This document shows positions 34,490-42,886 of a stretch of DNA of 64,000 nt, one piece after another. Numbering within the stretch: position 1 is the first letter of the stretch; each line of letters starts with the position of its first letter. The notes beneath the pieces were generated by a model. The model was not told the DNA's origin. It searched no databases and worked only from the letters and a program-made list of their open reading frames with translations. The stretch comes from VYFG01 sp965248685 (GTDB lineage Bacteria > Pseudomonadota > Gammaproteobacteria > Arenicellales > Poriferihabitantaceae). Location of the stretch: contig CBDFKC010000004.1 of assembly GCA_965248685.1 (NCBI GenBank), positions 1,302,001 to 1,366,000 of the forward strand. The letters run 5' to 3'. The position numbers and the translations under genes were made by a program.

Positions 34490-34816
34490 TTATATCCAAA
34501 ACCAAAATAGCGTGAAATACAATATTAGACCAATTGTAACCAGCAATATTGGTACCCTTGTCCAGCGAATACCAGGTGTTGGGTTTTCTTTGTTGGCCTG
34601 AACAGCTCTGTCGCGCCAGCCAATTTGAAATCTATCGACGACTTCCCTGGCGCGCTCAAAGTCACTATCATTTGAGGTCCATAATCCAGCCGATCCCACC
34701 CACCAACGTCCTTTGACGGTCTCGAACCAGGAGATCGACGCCTGGTCCAGAGCAAGTTTTACCTCGGCAATTTCATCTTCCGGGGCGTGATAGGTGTCGA
34801 ATATTCTACGAGCCAA
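34490..34816 (-). CDS. Small DUF6164/DUF2007-like protein with C-terminal membrane anchor
   Basis: The product is 108 residues. The N-terminal 75 residues form a compact alpha/beta domain (EVKLALDQASISWFETVKG, then GLWTSNDSDFERAREV) resembling the DUF2007/DUF6164 putative signal-transducing proteins. One transmembrane helix lies at about 86-106 and ends the protein. It is the last gene of the PBP-thyA-folA operon, 4 bp after the folA stop. Its function is unknown. Confidence 0.75.
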   Translation of the reverse strand: MARRIFDTYHAPEDEIAEVKLALDQASISWFETVKGRWWVGSAGLWTSNDSDFERAREVVDRFQIGWRDRAVQANKENPTPGIRWTRVPILLVTIGLILYFTLFWFWI

Positions 34817-34820
34817 AACG

Positions 34821-35330
34821 TCAGTAATTCGGGTTTCGACGGGTGTATATAACGTTAATTAGATTTGGGTCCTGCTGCATCGGTTCCCGCTTTACCGGAT
34901 TCCAAATTGTCTGGTCAATTGGGGGAAATCGAACAGCCCGGGGAGAATCTACTGTATCGGGAACCAGCGTAACGTCGAGTAAATTGAGCAAGTCAAATGC
35001 AGCGGAGTATATTTGACTTCCTCCAATAACCCATAAATCCTGGTCCTCACATCGTTCAATCGCCGTGGTGATATTGGTATAACATTCCGCTCCCTCCACC
35101 GGGTTTCGGCTAAGCACAATGTTTCGTCTACCTGGCAGGGCTTTGCTACCGATGGATTCCCAGGTGCGACGGCCCATGATTATAATCTTTCCCAATGTGC
35201 GTTGTTTAAAACGCTTAAGGTCAGCGCGATAGTGCCACGGTAGGTCGTTATCAAGGCCGATGACATGGTCGCTGTTCATCGCGACTATCGCCCCACGCAG
35301 TGGTGACGGGTAGACGGTTGTATGGTTCAT
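34821..35330 (-). CDS. folA: Dihydrofolate reductase
   Basis: This 169-residue enzyme reduces dihydrofolate to tetrahydrofolate with NADPH and regenerates the cofactor consumed by thymidylate synthase. Family motifs are IVAMNSDHVIGLDNDLPWHYRADLKRFK, GKIIIMGRRTWESIG, LPGRRNIVLSRN and WVIGGSQIY. Its start immediately follows the thyA stop (TGAATG), so the two are coupled. The thyA-folA order is common in Gammaproteobacteria. Confidence 0.96.
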   Translation of the reverse strand: MNHTTVYPSPLRGAIVAMNSDHVIGLDNDLPWHYRADLKRFKQRTLGKIIIMGRRTWESIGSKALPGRRNIVLSRNPVEGAECYTNITTAIERCEDQDLWVIGGSQIYSAAFDLLNLLDVTLVPDTVDSPRAVRFPPIDQTIWNPVKREPMQQDPNLINVIYTRRNPNY

Positions 35331-36200
35331 TCAGACGGCAACTTTAAATTGAATGGCCGGATGTGGGTTGTAATTATGCAGTTGAAATTTCGCCATAATT
35401 TCATCTGTCTCCAATGCCAGTAACGGTTCAATATCGTCCAAGGAGCGTATAGCAGGATCAATCTCGAGGGTCGGCAGGACGCGGGTTTCGCGCTGTAATT
35501 GGACTTCCAACCCTGGAACATGATCGTATTCGGCCATGCTGCCGTCGGCCTTGGCGGTGTAGATATGGGCATCGATCAGGGTGTGACCGAATAATCCAGC
35601 GGGTATACCACTAAATCGAGAAAGCAATTCAAGTAATAAAGAATACCCCGCAATATTATAAGGAATTCCAAGTGCTATATCGCAACTACGCTGGGTCAGA
35701 TGCAGGCAGACAGAGGGATTATTATCGCCATCATATTGTACGTTGACTACCCAGAAGGCGTGGCAGGGGGGCAGTGCGCTGGTCTGAGCATTGCCGGGTG
35801 CCCAAGCGGAGACAATCATCCTGCGACTCATTGGATTAGTCTGTAATGTATTCACCACGTAAGCTATCTGGTCATTGGTGCCGCCATCAGGCAAAGGAAA
35901 ATGGCGCCAGAAATTTCCATATGCGCTGGGCACCTTGCCATGCACATCAGCCCAGGGGTCCCAGAATTTGCAATTGTGTTTCTTAAGCAGAGCGATATCG
36001 GTTTTACCCGAAAGGAACCACAGGTTTTCAATGACAATATTCTTCCAGGAAATTTCCTTGGTAGTGAGCAGGGGGAAGCCTTGCTTCAGGTCAATCTCGT
36101 AATTGATATTGAAGGTAGAAAGGGTGTCGACGCCGGTTCGGTTCGATTTTCTTGTGCCCTTAGACAGCGTTTCTTTTACGGTATCCAGGTATTGTTTCAA
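35331..36200 (-). CDS. thyA: Thymidylate synthase
   Basis: The 289-residue enzyme methylates dUMP to dTMP using methylene-tetrahydrofolate. It starts at TTG, overlapping the stop of the upstream PBP gene as TTGA. The resulting N-terminus, MKQYLDTVKETLSKG, matches the family. Diagnostic segments are RTGVDTLSTF, GFPLLTTKEISWKN, the active-site Cys in LPPCHAFWVV, QRSCDIALGIPYNIAGYSLL and the dUMP-binding DAHIYTA. The rare start codon plus overlap suggests expression tied to upstream translation. Confidence 0.96.
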   Translation of the reverse strand: MKQYLDTVKETLSKGTRKSNRTGVDTLSTFNINYEIDLKQGFPLLTTKEISWKNIVIENLWFLSGKTDIALLKKHNCKFWDPWADVHGKVPSAYGNFWRHFPLPDGGTNDQIAYVVNTLQTNPMSRRMIVSAWAPGNAQTSALPPCHAFWVVNVQYDGDNNPSVCLHLTQRSCDIALGIPYNIAGYSLLLELLSRFSGIPAGLFGHTLIDAHIYTAKADGSMAEYDHVPGLEVQLQRETRVLPTLEIDPAIRSLDDIEPLLALETDEIMAKFQLHNYNPHPAIQFKVAV

Positions 36201-37360
36201 TTTGATTTCGGCTTGGCGTAATAAAACTCAAGAAATTCACGGGCCAGTCGGGCAGATTTGACATACCACTTTTCTTTATTGATACAGAGCGCTGCAAAAG
36301 CAATCTTGCGCCCATCCTGTTCGGCAAATCCAACAAACCAGTCGTAACGACCTTTGGGATTGTATCCGGTAAGTGAGCCAGTCTTACCGCCGACGATGAT
36401 GTTCTGGCGGTGACCACGATGAAATTTTCGAAACGATTTCCTAGCCGAGCCTTCCCTTACTGTGGCCCGCATCAGTTGTTTTAATTTGACAGCAGTTGAC
36501 TCGTCCATGGCCGACGTTACCGCTGGCTCGTCATGGTTATACAGTGGAATACCGTATGGACCCTCGATACTTGATACCAGTACGGGGGCTACCAGATTTC
36601 CACCATTGACCGCAGTAGCCGCCAACACCGTTGCGTGCAATGGGGACAGGGTATTTCGATTAGTATAACCCGATGCACTTTCGGCAACCTGCCACTGATC
36701 AGTTGGTTCCAGTTCAATGCTGCCATTTCCGAAGATAAAATCTGATGCGAATCGCGAATTGAATCCCATGTTGTGGAAATACTCGAGCAGGGTATCGCCA
36801 CCAAGATCCACTGCACCCAGTCTGCCAAAAACCGTATTAACAGATTTGGCAAAGGATTCGCTAAAGGTTGGTTTGCGGGTCCACTTGTTATTTTTGTGGG
36901 AGAACACGTTTTTTTTGTAAAGCGTAGTGGCTTTTCCATTAAACGGTATGATGCTGGACGGATTGGCCGCGCCTTCGTTCAAGGCTGCTACCGCGGTGAT
37001 AATTTTGGATACCGATGCCGCAGGATACGTATTGACAATGGATAGGTTGCCCCGGTCGATGTTATCCCGACTATTGTCGGCCATCGCCAGAATATGCCCG
37101 GTCTCCGGATCGATTGCCACCAGAATGCCATAATCAGGGTTATGCGCTGCCAGCAGACGCTTTGCCTCCTGTTGCAATGCCGGGTTGAAGGTGTAGTGCA
37201 CCAATAACTCACCTTCAATATCTATTCCGGGGATTCGAATTTTTTGGGGATATTGATTGCGTGAAATCGCTTCGCTGATGACAGGTGCAATACGCTGTTC
37301 GTTGATATCGAAGAAGCGAGTTCTATCGGTAGTAATATAACTCATGGCCACCGGCCACAT
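36197..37360 (-). CDS. Penicillin-binding transpeptidase-domain protein, N-terminal anchor probably encoded upstream of the first ATG
   Basis: 387 residues are counted from ATG 37360. The three penicillin-binding motifs are present: SVSK (Ser116-Lys119) in TYPAASVSKI, the SxN motif in KSVNT, and KTG in GGKTGSLTGYNPKG. A region upstream of the catalytic domain binds no obvious cofactor. The protein would cross-link peptidoglycan or act as a class-A-like or D,D-transpeptidase homologue. In the same frame, codons upstream of 37360 spell a good membrane anchor (WFKISALFSLILASMWPVAM) back to a stop near 37450. That stretch has no ATG, GTG or TTG, so the true start may be a rare codon. The gene heads the thyA-folA operon. 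Confidence 0.85.
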   Translation of the reverse strand: MWPVAMSYITTDRTRFFDINEQRIAPVISEAISRNQYPQKIRIPGIDIEGELLVHYTFNPALQQEAKRLLAAHNPDYGILVAIDPETGHILAMADNSRDNIDRGNLSIVNTYPAASVSKIITAVAALNEGAANPSSIIPFNGKATTLYKKNVFSHKNNKWTRKPTFSESFAKSVNTVFGRLGAVDLGGDTLLEYFHNMGFNSRFASDFIFGNGSIELEPTDQWQVAESASGYTNRNTLSPLHATVLAATAVNGGNLVAPVLVSSIEGPYGIPLYNHDEPAVTSAMDESTAVKLKQLMRATVREGSARKSFRKFHRGHRQNIIVGGKTGSLTGYNPKGRYDWFVGFAEQDGRKIAFAALCINKEKWYVKSARLAREFLEFYYAKPKSN

Positions 37361-37512
37361 CGATGCCAGTATCAGACTGAACAGAGCAGAAATCTTGAAC
37401 CAGAGATGTGAGTTAACCTGTGACAGGGTGCGACCTATTGGCTTTCCAGTTTAAGTATCGGCAACCCGCGTATTCTATCTGATCGCGATATGAATTTCCT
37501 GTTGTCAGAGGA

Positions 37513-37995
37513 TCAAGTGTCGTCATCCAGTAGAATTTTACGGGCCTGGTTGATGCTGCGAGCAAGGTAATCTGAGCCACCCTTATCGGGATGAACTTTG
37601 CTCATCAATTTACGATGAGCTCCAATAATATCGTCGCGGCTGGCGTTGGCACTTAACCCCAGTATTTCCAGCGCTTCCCCCCGGGTCATAGTTTCCACAG
37701 CTCTGGGTTGCTGCTTACCCGAGTTACCAGTCTTCGGCCGTGCCTGGGAAAACATCGACCACATGCGTTTGGCCATCATTAGTCGATTGATCCAGGGTAC
37801 CGCCGCGCTGAATAGGGCAAAAAGCCAGGGTATACGACCGGTAATCACCAGCAACAATAAAATCCCTCCAATACCATATAATGTCGCAGTGCGCAGGGAG
37901 TTTGCCTGCTGCTCCGGGCTGGCTCGCTGATACCACGCGAGATACCACATAATACCCGCCACCGCGGCCAGCGCAAGAAATAGTCGTATTGCCAT
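37513..37995 (-). CDS. Membrane-anchored J-domain (DnaJ-like) protein
   Basis: This 160-residue protein has two hydrophobic segments (about 3-20 and 38-66). A C-terminal J domain follows (about 104-158) with the HPD motif in KLMSKVHPDKGGSD. Short membrane-tethered J proteins of this layout resemble TIM14/DjlA-type co-chaperones that recruit DnaK to the membrane and stimulate its ATPase. There is no zinc-finger or substrate domain. It is transcribed in the same direction as the PBP operon but lies about 150 bp upstream of it. Confidence 0.88.
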   Translation of the reverse strand: MAIRLFLALAAVAGIMWYLAWYQRASPEQQANSLRTATLYGIGGILLLLVITGRIPWLFALFSAAVPWINRLMMAKRMWSMFSQARPKTGNSGKQQPRAVETMTRGEALEILGLSANASRDDIIGAHRKLMSKVHPDKGGSDYLARSINQARKILLDDDT

Positions 37996-38104
37996 CAGAC
38001 TGGTAGACCTGAATAAATGTTAGTTGGTAGCATATCCCGACATAAATTGTCTCCAATGGAGCGTGATTAGTTAAACCGTAGTTTGAGAACTAGATTGTAC
38101 CAAG

Positions 38105-38707
38105 ATGAACGAAACCATAGACAGCGTATTGCGATTCTGGTTTGGCGATTGTCAGACCATTATTGACATTAATAATGATAAGAAATCGGTATGGTGGAGC
38201 AAAAATGAACAAGTAGATCAGGAAATATCCGACCGTTTCGAGGAGCTGGTAGACGCTGTAGCCGATGCCGAACTCGACCATTGGCGGGAATCGGCCAAGG
38301 GTCTGCTTGCGAGTATTATCTGTACTGATCAATTTCCTCGAAATATGTATCGTGGATCCGCCAAGTCCTTTGGATATGATGGGGTTGCTCTGGAGCTGGC
38401 TCAGCAGATCGTGACTACCGGAGTCGATCGCGAGCTTTCGACCATATATCGGGTATTCGCTTATCTCCCGTTCGAGCACAGTGAGGCTCTGGAAATGCAA
38501 GAAAAGGCGTTGGATCTATTTACTCAGCTCCGGGATGAAGTAGAGGAATCCGACAAAGAAATTTTTAGTGGCTTTGTTTCCTATGCCCAGCGCCATCTTG
38601 ACGTAATTCAGCGGTTTGGTCGATTTCCCCACCGAAATCAAATACTTGGTCGCGAATCCACCGACCAGGAGAAGGAATTTTTGACCGAACCGGGGTCTTC
38701 TTTCTAG
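38105..38707 (+). CDS. DUF924 family protein
   Basis: This 200-residue soluble all-alpha protein has the DUF924 signatures: VLRFWFG at the N-terminus, WWSKNEQVDQEISDRF, LASIICTDQFPRNMYRG, YLPFEHSEAL and FGRFPHRNQILGR. The fold is TPR-like and the function is unknown. The highly conserved His/Arg-rich motifs suggest ligand binding. It stands alone and converges with the potassium-channel gene. Confidence 0.9.
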   Translation: MNETIDSVLRFWFGDCQTIIDINNDKKSVWWSKNEQVDQEISDRFEELVDAVADAELDHWRESAKGLLASIICTDQFPRNMYRGSAKSFGYDGVALELAQQIVTTGVDRELSTIYRVFAYLPFEHSEALEMQEKALDLFTQLRDEVEESDKEIFSGFVSYAQRHLDVIQRFGRFPHRNQILGRESTDQEKEFLTEPGSSF

Positions 38708-38754
38708 CTAAACCAAACACCGGTGACTCGGATCCAAGCGTTACCAGTTATGCT

Positions 38755-40458
38755 TCAGGCGGTTTCTTTTTCGGATCGATTGATCCACTTCCAAATCGTT
38801 CCGCTGGGTAGATTTTCCCCAGTTAGCATATAGTGCAGCAACTCTGGGGAAGTGCAGATTTCAGAGGTATCCGATTTCGCCCATGGCTCTCCGGCAAACA
38901 GTATTCTGTCATAGGGTTCGAGCGGTAGCTTTTCGTCTGGCAACAGTATTCGATTGTTGCCACGTTTGAGTAACAGCGCAACGCAGGGTAGTTTTTTCTT
39001 GCGGTTACCGGGCACTCGCATCAGATGATGCAATAATATTTCAGTGCCCGACCTTAATTCACCGACCAAAGCCTCGGTTCTTTCTGGCCGTATCGTGATA
39101 ACCCAGGACGATGGATTGTTTTTGTCGACGCAACCAAGCAATCGACAGGCAAGTATTCTCGACCATTCGTCCGGTTGCTGGCTCGACAAGCGTAAAAAGT
39201 CTGAGGTTAACGGGGTGGTAATCTGAGCCAATAGCTGGCCCGAAATAAGCTGGCTGTGATTGGTGATCAAGTCGATACCTGCGGCGCGGAAAATATTATT
39301 ATTGTTGGCAAATTCCTGACGCGCGATGGTAAACAATCCCGGTTGGAGTGTTTTGGCGGTTATGATGATCGACAGATTATTGACGTCATGGTCGGTTCCG
39401 GCAATGATACCAGCGGCTTCGTTGATGCCCGCGCTTTCGAGGGTATCTGCTTCGGTACCTCGACCTTGCAGGCTATGTTCTGGAGGATTGGTCAGGTCTG
39501 GCCGCTCTTCTATAATGGTAACTGGCAATCCATGCCCTACCAACTTTTTATAGACAGCTTTACCAAATCTGCCATAGCCGCACAAAATCCACTTGCCCCT
39601 TGGCGGGAAAACTGGCTCGCTAATAGGTGTTCCCTTAGGCGATGAGAGCCATTGATTCAACAGGTAATTATTTGGCGCGCTTAGCGCAGTGGACAGATGA
39701 TCAGCAAACGTATCATAAGGGTAGACAATGTGATCGGTACCAAACGAGGCCATGTTGGCCCCGGTGTCTTGGGATTCCGCCCAGCAATATACTTTGATGT
39801 CCCGATTGAGCAATTTGCTGGCAATGGCTATCTTGAGATTTACCTGGTCGTCTCGGGTGATAGCGATAACCCCATTGCAGAATGCGCTTCCCAGTCCGGC
39901 ACTCAGCAACACTTCGGAATCCGCCGCATCGGCGTTTAGAACCGGTATCTGGATCGGAAATTCTTCCAGCTCCAGTTCATGTACCCGGTCCGACGCCTTA
40001 TCAATGACAACGCATTGGGAACCATAATCCGTTAGCGCCTTAACCAGCAACTGACCGGTGTCTCCATAACCGCAAATCAAAAAAAACGGCTGGCGAATTT
40101 TACCGATGCGTCGAATAAACCCATTTCGTGTAACCGCGGCGCGGAACATCGGCGTCTGCATCAATGTTATCAGCGTACCAATGGTGTACAACCAGGCGAT
40201 GACCGTGGTGTATATGGTCAGCAAGGTCCATAGTCTTTGCCCGTCGGTAAATGGATACGGTATTTCACCGAATCCAATGGTCGACCCCATATAGCTGACA
40301 AAGTAAAACGCATGGAAAAAGTCCATGCGCCACGGTAACCCCTGGTCATCCTGGCCCGGTATCAATACGAATCCTATTACGGAAAATGCATAGGCGCTGA
40401 TCAGGGTAATCAGCGGCGCGCGCATCCTGCGCATAACCAGAAATATGATATTTTGCAC
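38755..40458 (-). CDS. Potassium channel protein with two RCK (TrkA-N) domains
   Basis: The 567-residue protein has two membrane helices flanking a pore loop with the filter STIGFG (59-64), a variant of TVGYG. A third helix follows. Two Rossmann RCK domains come next, each with a dinucleotide motif (ICGYGDTG near 128-135, LCGYGRFG near 300-307). The C-terminal half includes TrkA-C-like segments. RCK domains gate K+ channels in response to NAD(H), nucleotides or ions. The small DUF6394 gene lies 22 bp upstream, so the two are cotranscribed. Confidence 0.9.
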   Translation of the reverse strand: MQNIIFLVMRRMRAPLITLISAYAFSVIGFVLIPGQDDQGLPWRMDFFHAFYFVSYMGSTIGFGEIPYPFTDGQRLWTLLTIYTTVIAWLYTIGTLITLMQTPMFRAAVTRNGFIRRIGKIRQPFFLICGYGDTGQLLVKALTDYGSQCVVIDKASDRVHELELEEFPIQIPVLNADAADSEVLLSAGLGSAFCNGVIAITRDDQVNLKIAIASKLLNRDIKVYCWAESQDTGANMASFGTDHIVYPYDTFADHLSTALSAPNNYLLNQWLSSPKGTPISEPVFPPRGKWILCGYGRFGKAVYKKLVGHGLPVTIIEERPDLTNPPEHSLQGRGTEADTLESAGINEAAGIIAGTDHDVNNLSIIITAKTLQPGLFTIARQEFANNNNIFRAAGIDLITNHSQLISGQLLAQITTPLTSDFLRLSSQQPDEWSRILACRLLGCVDKNNPSSWVITIRPERTEALVGELRSGTEILLHHLMRVPGNRKKKLPCVALLLKRGNNRILLPDEKLPLEPYDRILFAGEPWAKSDTSEICTSPELLHYMLTGENLPSGTIWKWINRSEKETA

Positions 40459-40480
40459 TGCTCGATTCGCCGATGCAGGT

Positions 40481-40864
40481 TTAATGCCGATGAATACTGG
40501 TTTCCACAGTGAGTATAACTACAGATACCAGGTTGGCCAGTAACGCTCCCCCGGACAATGAAACGATGCTGGCCAGGGCGTATTCTGTGAGTGGCTGGCT
40601 CATTCCATAAACCGCAACACCCCAGACAATGCAGGCGGCGATCAACTGCAAATCCGCGACCAGGCTGGAAGCCAGAAGCACGGTGCCGACATGAGACTTG
40701 TCACCAAACTTCATTACGGTGGCGATCAAACTGACCAGCACCGCAGCAAACAGTTCAAAAACACTATGGTGGTCAGGGTTAGATATGTCGCCGACAAAGA
40801 ACCCGAAGTTCAGTGTCAGGGCAAGCAAGATAAAGAAGGCAAATATTACTTTCTCAAAATGCAT
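40481..40864 (-). CDS. DUF6394 family small membrane protein
   Basis: The product is 127 residues. ATG 40864 is chosen; a longer in-frame start would read through a repeat element into unrelated basic sequence. Four hydrophobic helices are seen: VIFAFFILLALTLNFGFF, LFAAVLVSLIATVMKFGD, VGTVLLASSLVADLQLIA and a C-terminal one. From memory, DUF6394 proteins are regularly encoded next to K+ channels in Gammaproteobacteria. The adjacency here supports an accessory role, but the function is unproven. Confidence 0.85.
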   Translation of the reverse strand: MHFEKVIFAFFILLALTLNFGFFVGDISNPDHHSVFELFAAVLVSLIATVMKFGDKSHVGTVLLASSLVADLQLIAACIVWGVAVYGMSQPLTEYALASIVSLSGGALLANLVSVVILTVETSIHRH

Positions 40865-40892
40865 AATCCTAAAATCCTTAGTTGAGCATCGT

Positions 40893-41021
40893 GAAGAGTG
40901 CGTTTGTGGTGATGCAGTGCAAGGCACAGCGACGCGGAATAGTCGTTCTATTCCAAGGAGTTGTAACGCTGCAATGCGCCGCCACAAACGTGCTATTCGC
41001 GGTGCAGCGCTGTTCACTCTT
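40893..41021. repeat. Imperfect long inverted repeat (MITE- or REP-like), about 129 bp
   Basis: The outer arms pair GAAGAGTG...CGTTTGTGG on the left with CCACAAACG...CACTCTT on the right. The centre is a perfect hairpin, GGAATAG-TCGTT-CTATTCC (40936-40954). The arms of about 55-60 nt match imperfectly along most of their length, including the GCAGTGCAA/GCAATGCGC segments. No transposase is present. The element lies directly upstream of the DUF6394-channel operon and may affect its transcription. The sequence looks like a mobile intergenic repeat, but no other copy is in this window. Confidence 0.8.
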
Positions 41022-41216
41022 TAGGTGAACGTGATAAACAGTAAGATATTTCATGTTTTCAAATACTTAGCTACATAGACAAGCGGTCAACTGAGGATTC
41101 TAGGATATTGGAGCTCAGTCAGGCGTAGGCCGCCATTATAATCAAAAATCGCCCACTGTTTGGGAGGAGGCATCTCTAAATGGGGGGGATCTCTCAGTGG
41201 GGGAGTGCTAATACCC

Positions 41217-41242
41217 AATGACCAGGCCGAAGCCTGGTCATT
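41217..41242 (-). terminator. Stem-loop after the DegP/MucD protease gene
   Basis: AATGACCAGGC and GCCTGGTCATT form a perfect 11-bp stem with a UUCG tetraloop on the minus strand, 26 bp after the protease stop codon. A U tract is lacking on the minus strand, but the very stable hairpin position fits a terminator or 3'-end stabiliser. Confidence 0.75.
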
Positions 41243-41268
41243 ATTTGTTTCCTATTGTCGGTCCGGAA

Positions 41269-42765
41269 TCAGGATTCCAGTGGGATGACCACATAGCGAA
41301 CCCGACCATCTCTTTCTACCAGTAGCAAAACAGAATTTTTCTCGCCGCTGATGGCGTCCTTAATTGCCTTATTAACCTGTTCGGTTTCGGTTACCTCATC
41401 ATTACCGACCTTGATGATTAATTCTCCACGTTGCAGGCCGCGTTCCGCAGCTTGACTTTCAGGCTTGACCGCGATAATCAATACGCCCTGGGCTTCTTCG
41501 GTGAGCTTGTATTGCTCTCGATTATCATCGTTCAATTCACTCAGTGCCAAACCAATTTTACCGGCCTCAGTTTTATTGGAAGACGCCGCCGCGATTTTAT
41601 CGTCTGAATTGCCACCGACTGATACCCGAATAGTGACCCGCTCCTCATTACGCCACACCACAACATCAACTTCTTTGTTGGTTTCAGTGAGGGCAACAAC
41701 CTTGGGTAAATCTCGCATCCGGCTTATTTCTTTTCCGTTGAATAGCAGGATAATGTCACCCGCTTCGAGTCCAGCTTGTTCTGCCGGACTATCGGCGATT
41801 ACCTGGGTAACCAAAGCTCCCGCAGCTTTGTCCAGACCAAGGCTATCGGCAATCTCCTCGCTTACCGATTGGATCTGGACGCCGAGATATCCGCGTTGAA
41901 CAGATCCGGTGTCACGTAGCTGGCTGATAACGTTGTTTGCCAGTAGCGAAGGTATAGCAAAACCAATTCCGACGCTGCCGCCATTGGGCGAGAAAATTGC
42001 GCTGTTAATACCGATCACTTCACCACGCATATTAAATAGCGGACCACCGGAATTCCCGCGATTTATCGGTGCGTCAATTTGAATGAAATCGTCCAACGGC
42101 CCAGATCTGATATCTCGACCTCTGGCAGAAATTATACCTTTCGTGGTGGTGCCACCGAGGCCAAATGGATTACCGATAGCGACTACCCAGTCGCCAACTC
42201 GGGACTCATCAGAATCACCGAATTTGACGAACGGAAATGGGCTGTCTCCCTTGATTTCCAGCAGCGCCAGGTCGGTTTTCTTGTCGGTTCCCTTGAGTAT
42301 TGCAGGAATACGGGTTCCGTCGTCAAACACAACTTCGATCTCGTCAGCATCGGCAATTACATGGTTATTGGTAACCACAAGGCCTTCTGCATCGATGACA
42401 AAACCCGATCCGACTGCGGTTGTTTTCCGTTCAAACGGCTTTGTCCCGCCATGTCCTTGTGGTGCCCCATTTTCATCACCAAAGAACCGCTTAAAAAACT
42501 CTTCAAGTTCCGGGGATTGTCCATGGGGACTGGAACCGCGACGCTTAGTCGCCACCGATCCGGTCACAGAAATATTGACCACAGCCGGCTTAACCGCTGC
42601 TACTAAGTCAGCGAATCCATCGGCAATGTTTATTGTCGACAGGTTTTCTGCCACGTGTCCGGTGTCATCCGCCAGCACCACAGGTGTGAATGCTGTCGAT
42701 ACGGTGAACACAGCTGAAAGTCCGATTCCATAGAGCGACGCTCTGGTCAAGCTTTTGATTTTCAT
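41269..42765 (-). CDS. Periplasmic serine protease of the DegP/MucD family
   Basis: This 498-residue protein starts at ATG 42765 behind GAGG; a TTG 12 bp upstream is less likely. A signal peptide ends near VVLA (residue 32). The trypsin-like protease domain has the catalytic triad His135 (TNNHVIAD), Asp165 (KKTDLALLEI) and Ser239 (NRGNSGGPLF). Two PDZ domains follow (about 275-365 and 395-490). A Gly/His-rich linker precedes the protease domain. It degrades misfolded envelope proteins and may act as a chaperone. In Pseudomonas the homologue MucD sits in the algU operon; here it is monocistronic between a hairpin and the pyr operon. Confidence 0.93.
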   Translation of the reverse strand: MKIKSLTRASLYGIGLSAVFTVSTAFTPVVLADDTGHVAENLSTINIADGFADLVAAVKPAVVNISVTGSVATKRRGSSPHGQSPELEEFFKRFFGDENGAPQGHGGTKPFERKTTAVGSGFVIDAEGLVVTNNHVIADADEIEVVFDDGTRIPAILKGTDKKTDLALLEIKGDSPFPFVKFGDSDESRVGDWVVAIGNPFGLGGTTTKGIISARGRDIRSGPLDDFIQIDAPINRGNSGGPLFNMRGEVIGINSAIFSPNGGSVGIGFAIPSLLANNVISQLRDTGSVQRGYLGVQIQSVSEEIADSLGLDKAAGALVTQVIADSPAEQAGLEAGDIILLFNGKEISRMRDLPKVVALTETNKEVDVVVWRNEERVTIRVSVGGNSDDKIAAASSNKTEAGKIGLALSELNDDNREQYKLTEEAQGVLIIAVKPESQAAERGLQRGELIIKVGNDEVTETEQVNKAIKDAISGEKNSVLLLVERDGRVRYVVIPLES

Positions 42766-42886
42766 TAAATGCCTCAATACAAGTGAATTGCGCGCAATTT
42801 AACAAGCGCTGGCTTACTACAAGGTGAACAGGGGATTAACAAATCGTAATTTTGCCTGGGGAACTTTAGCTTCCAACGTTTTATTA

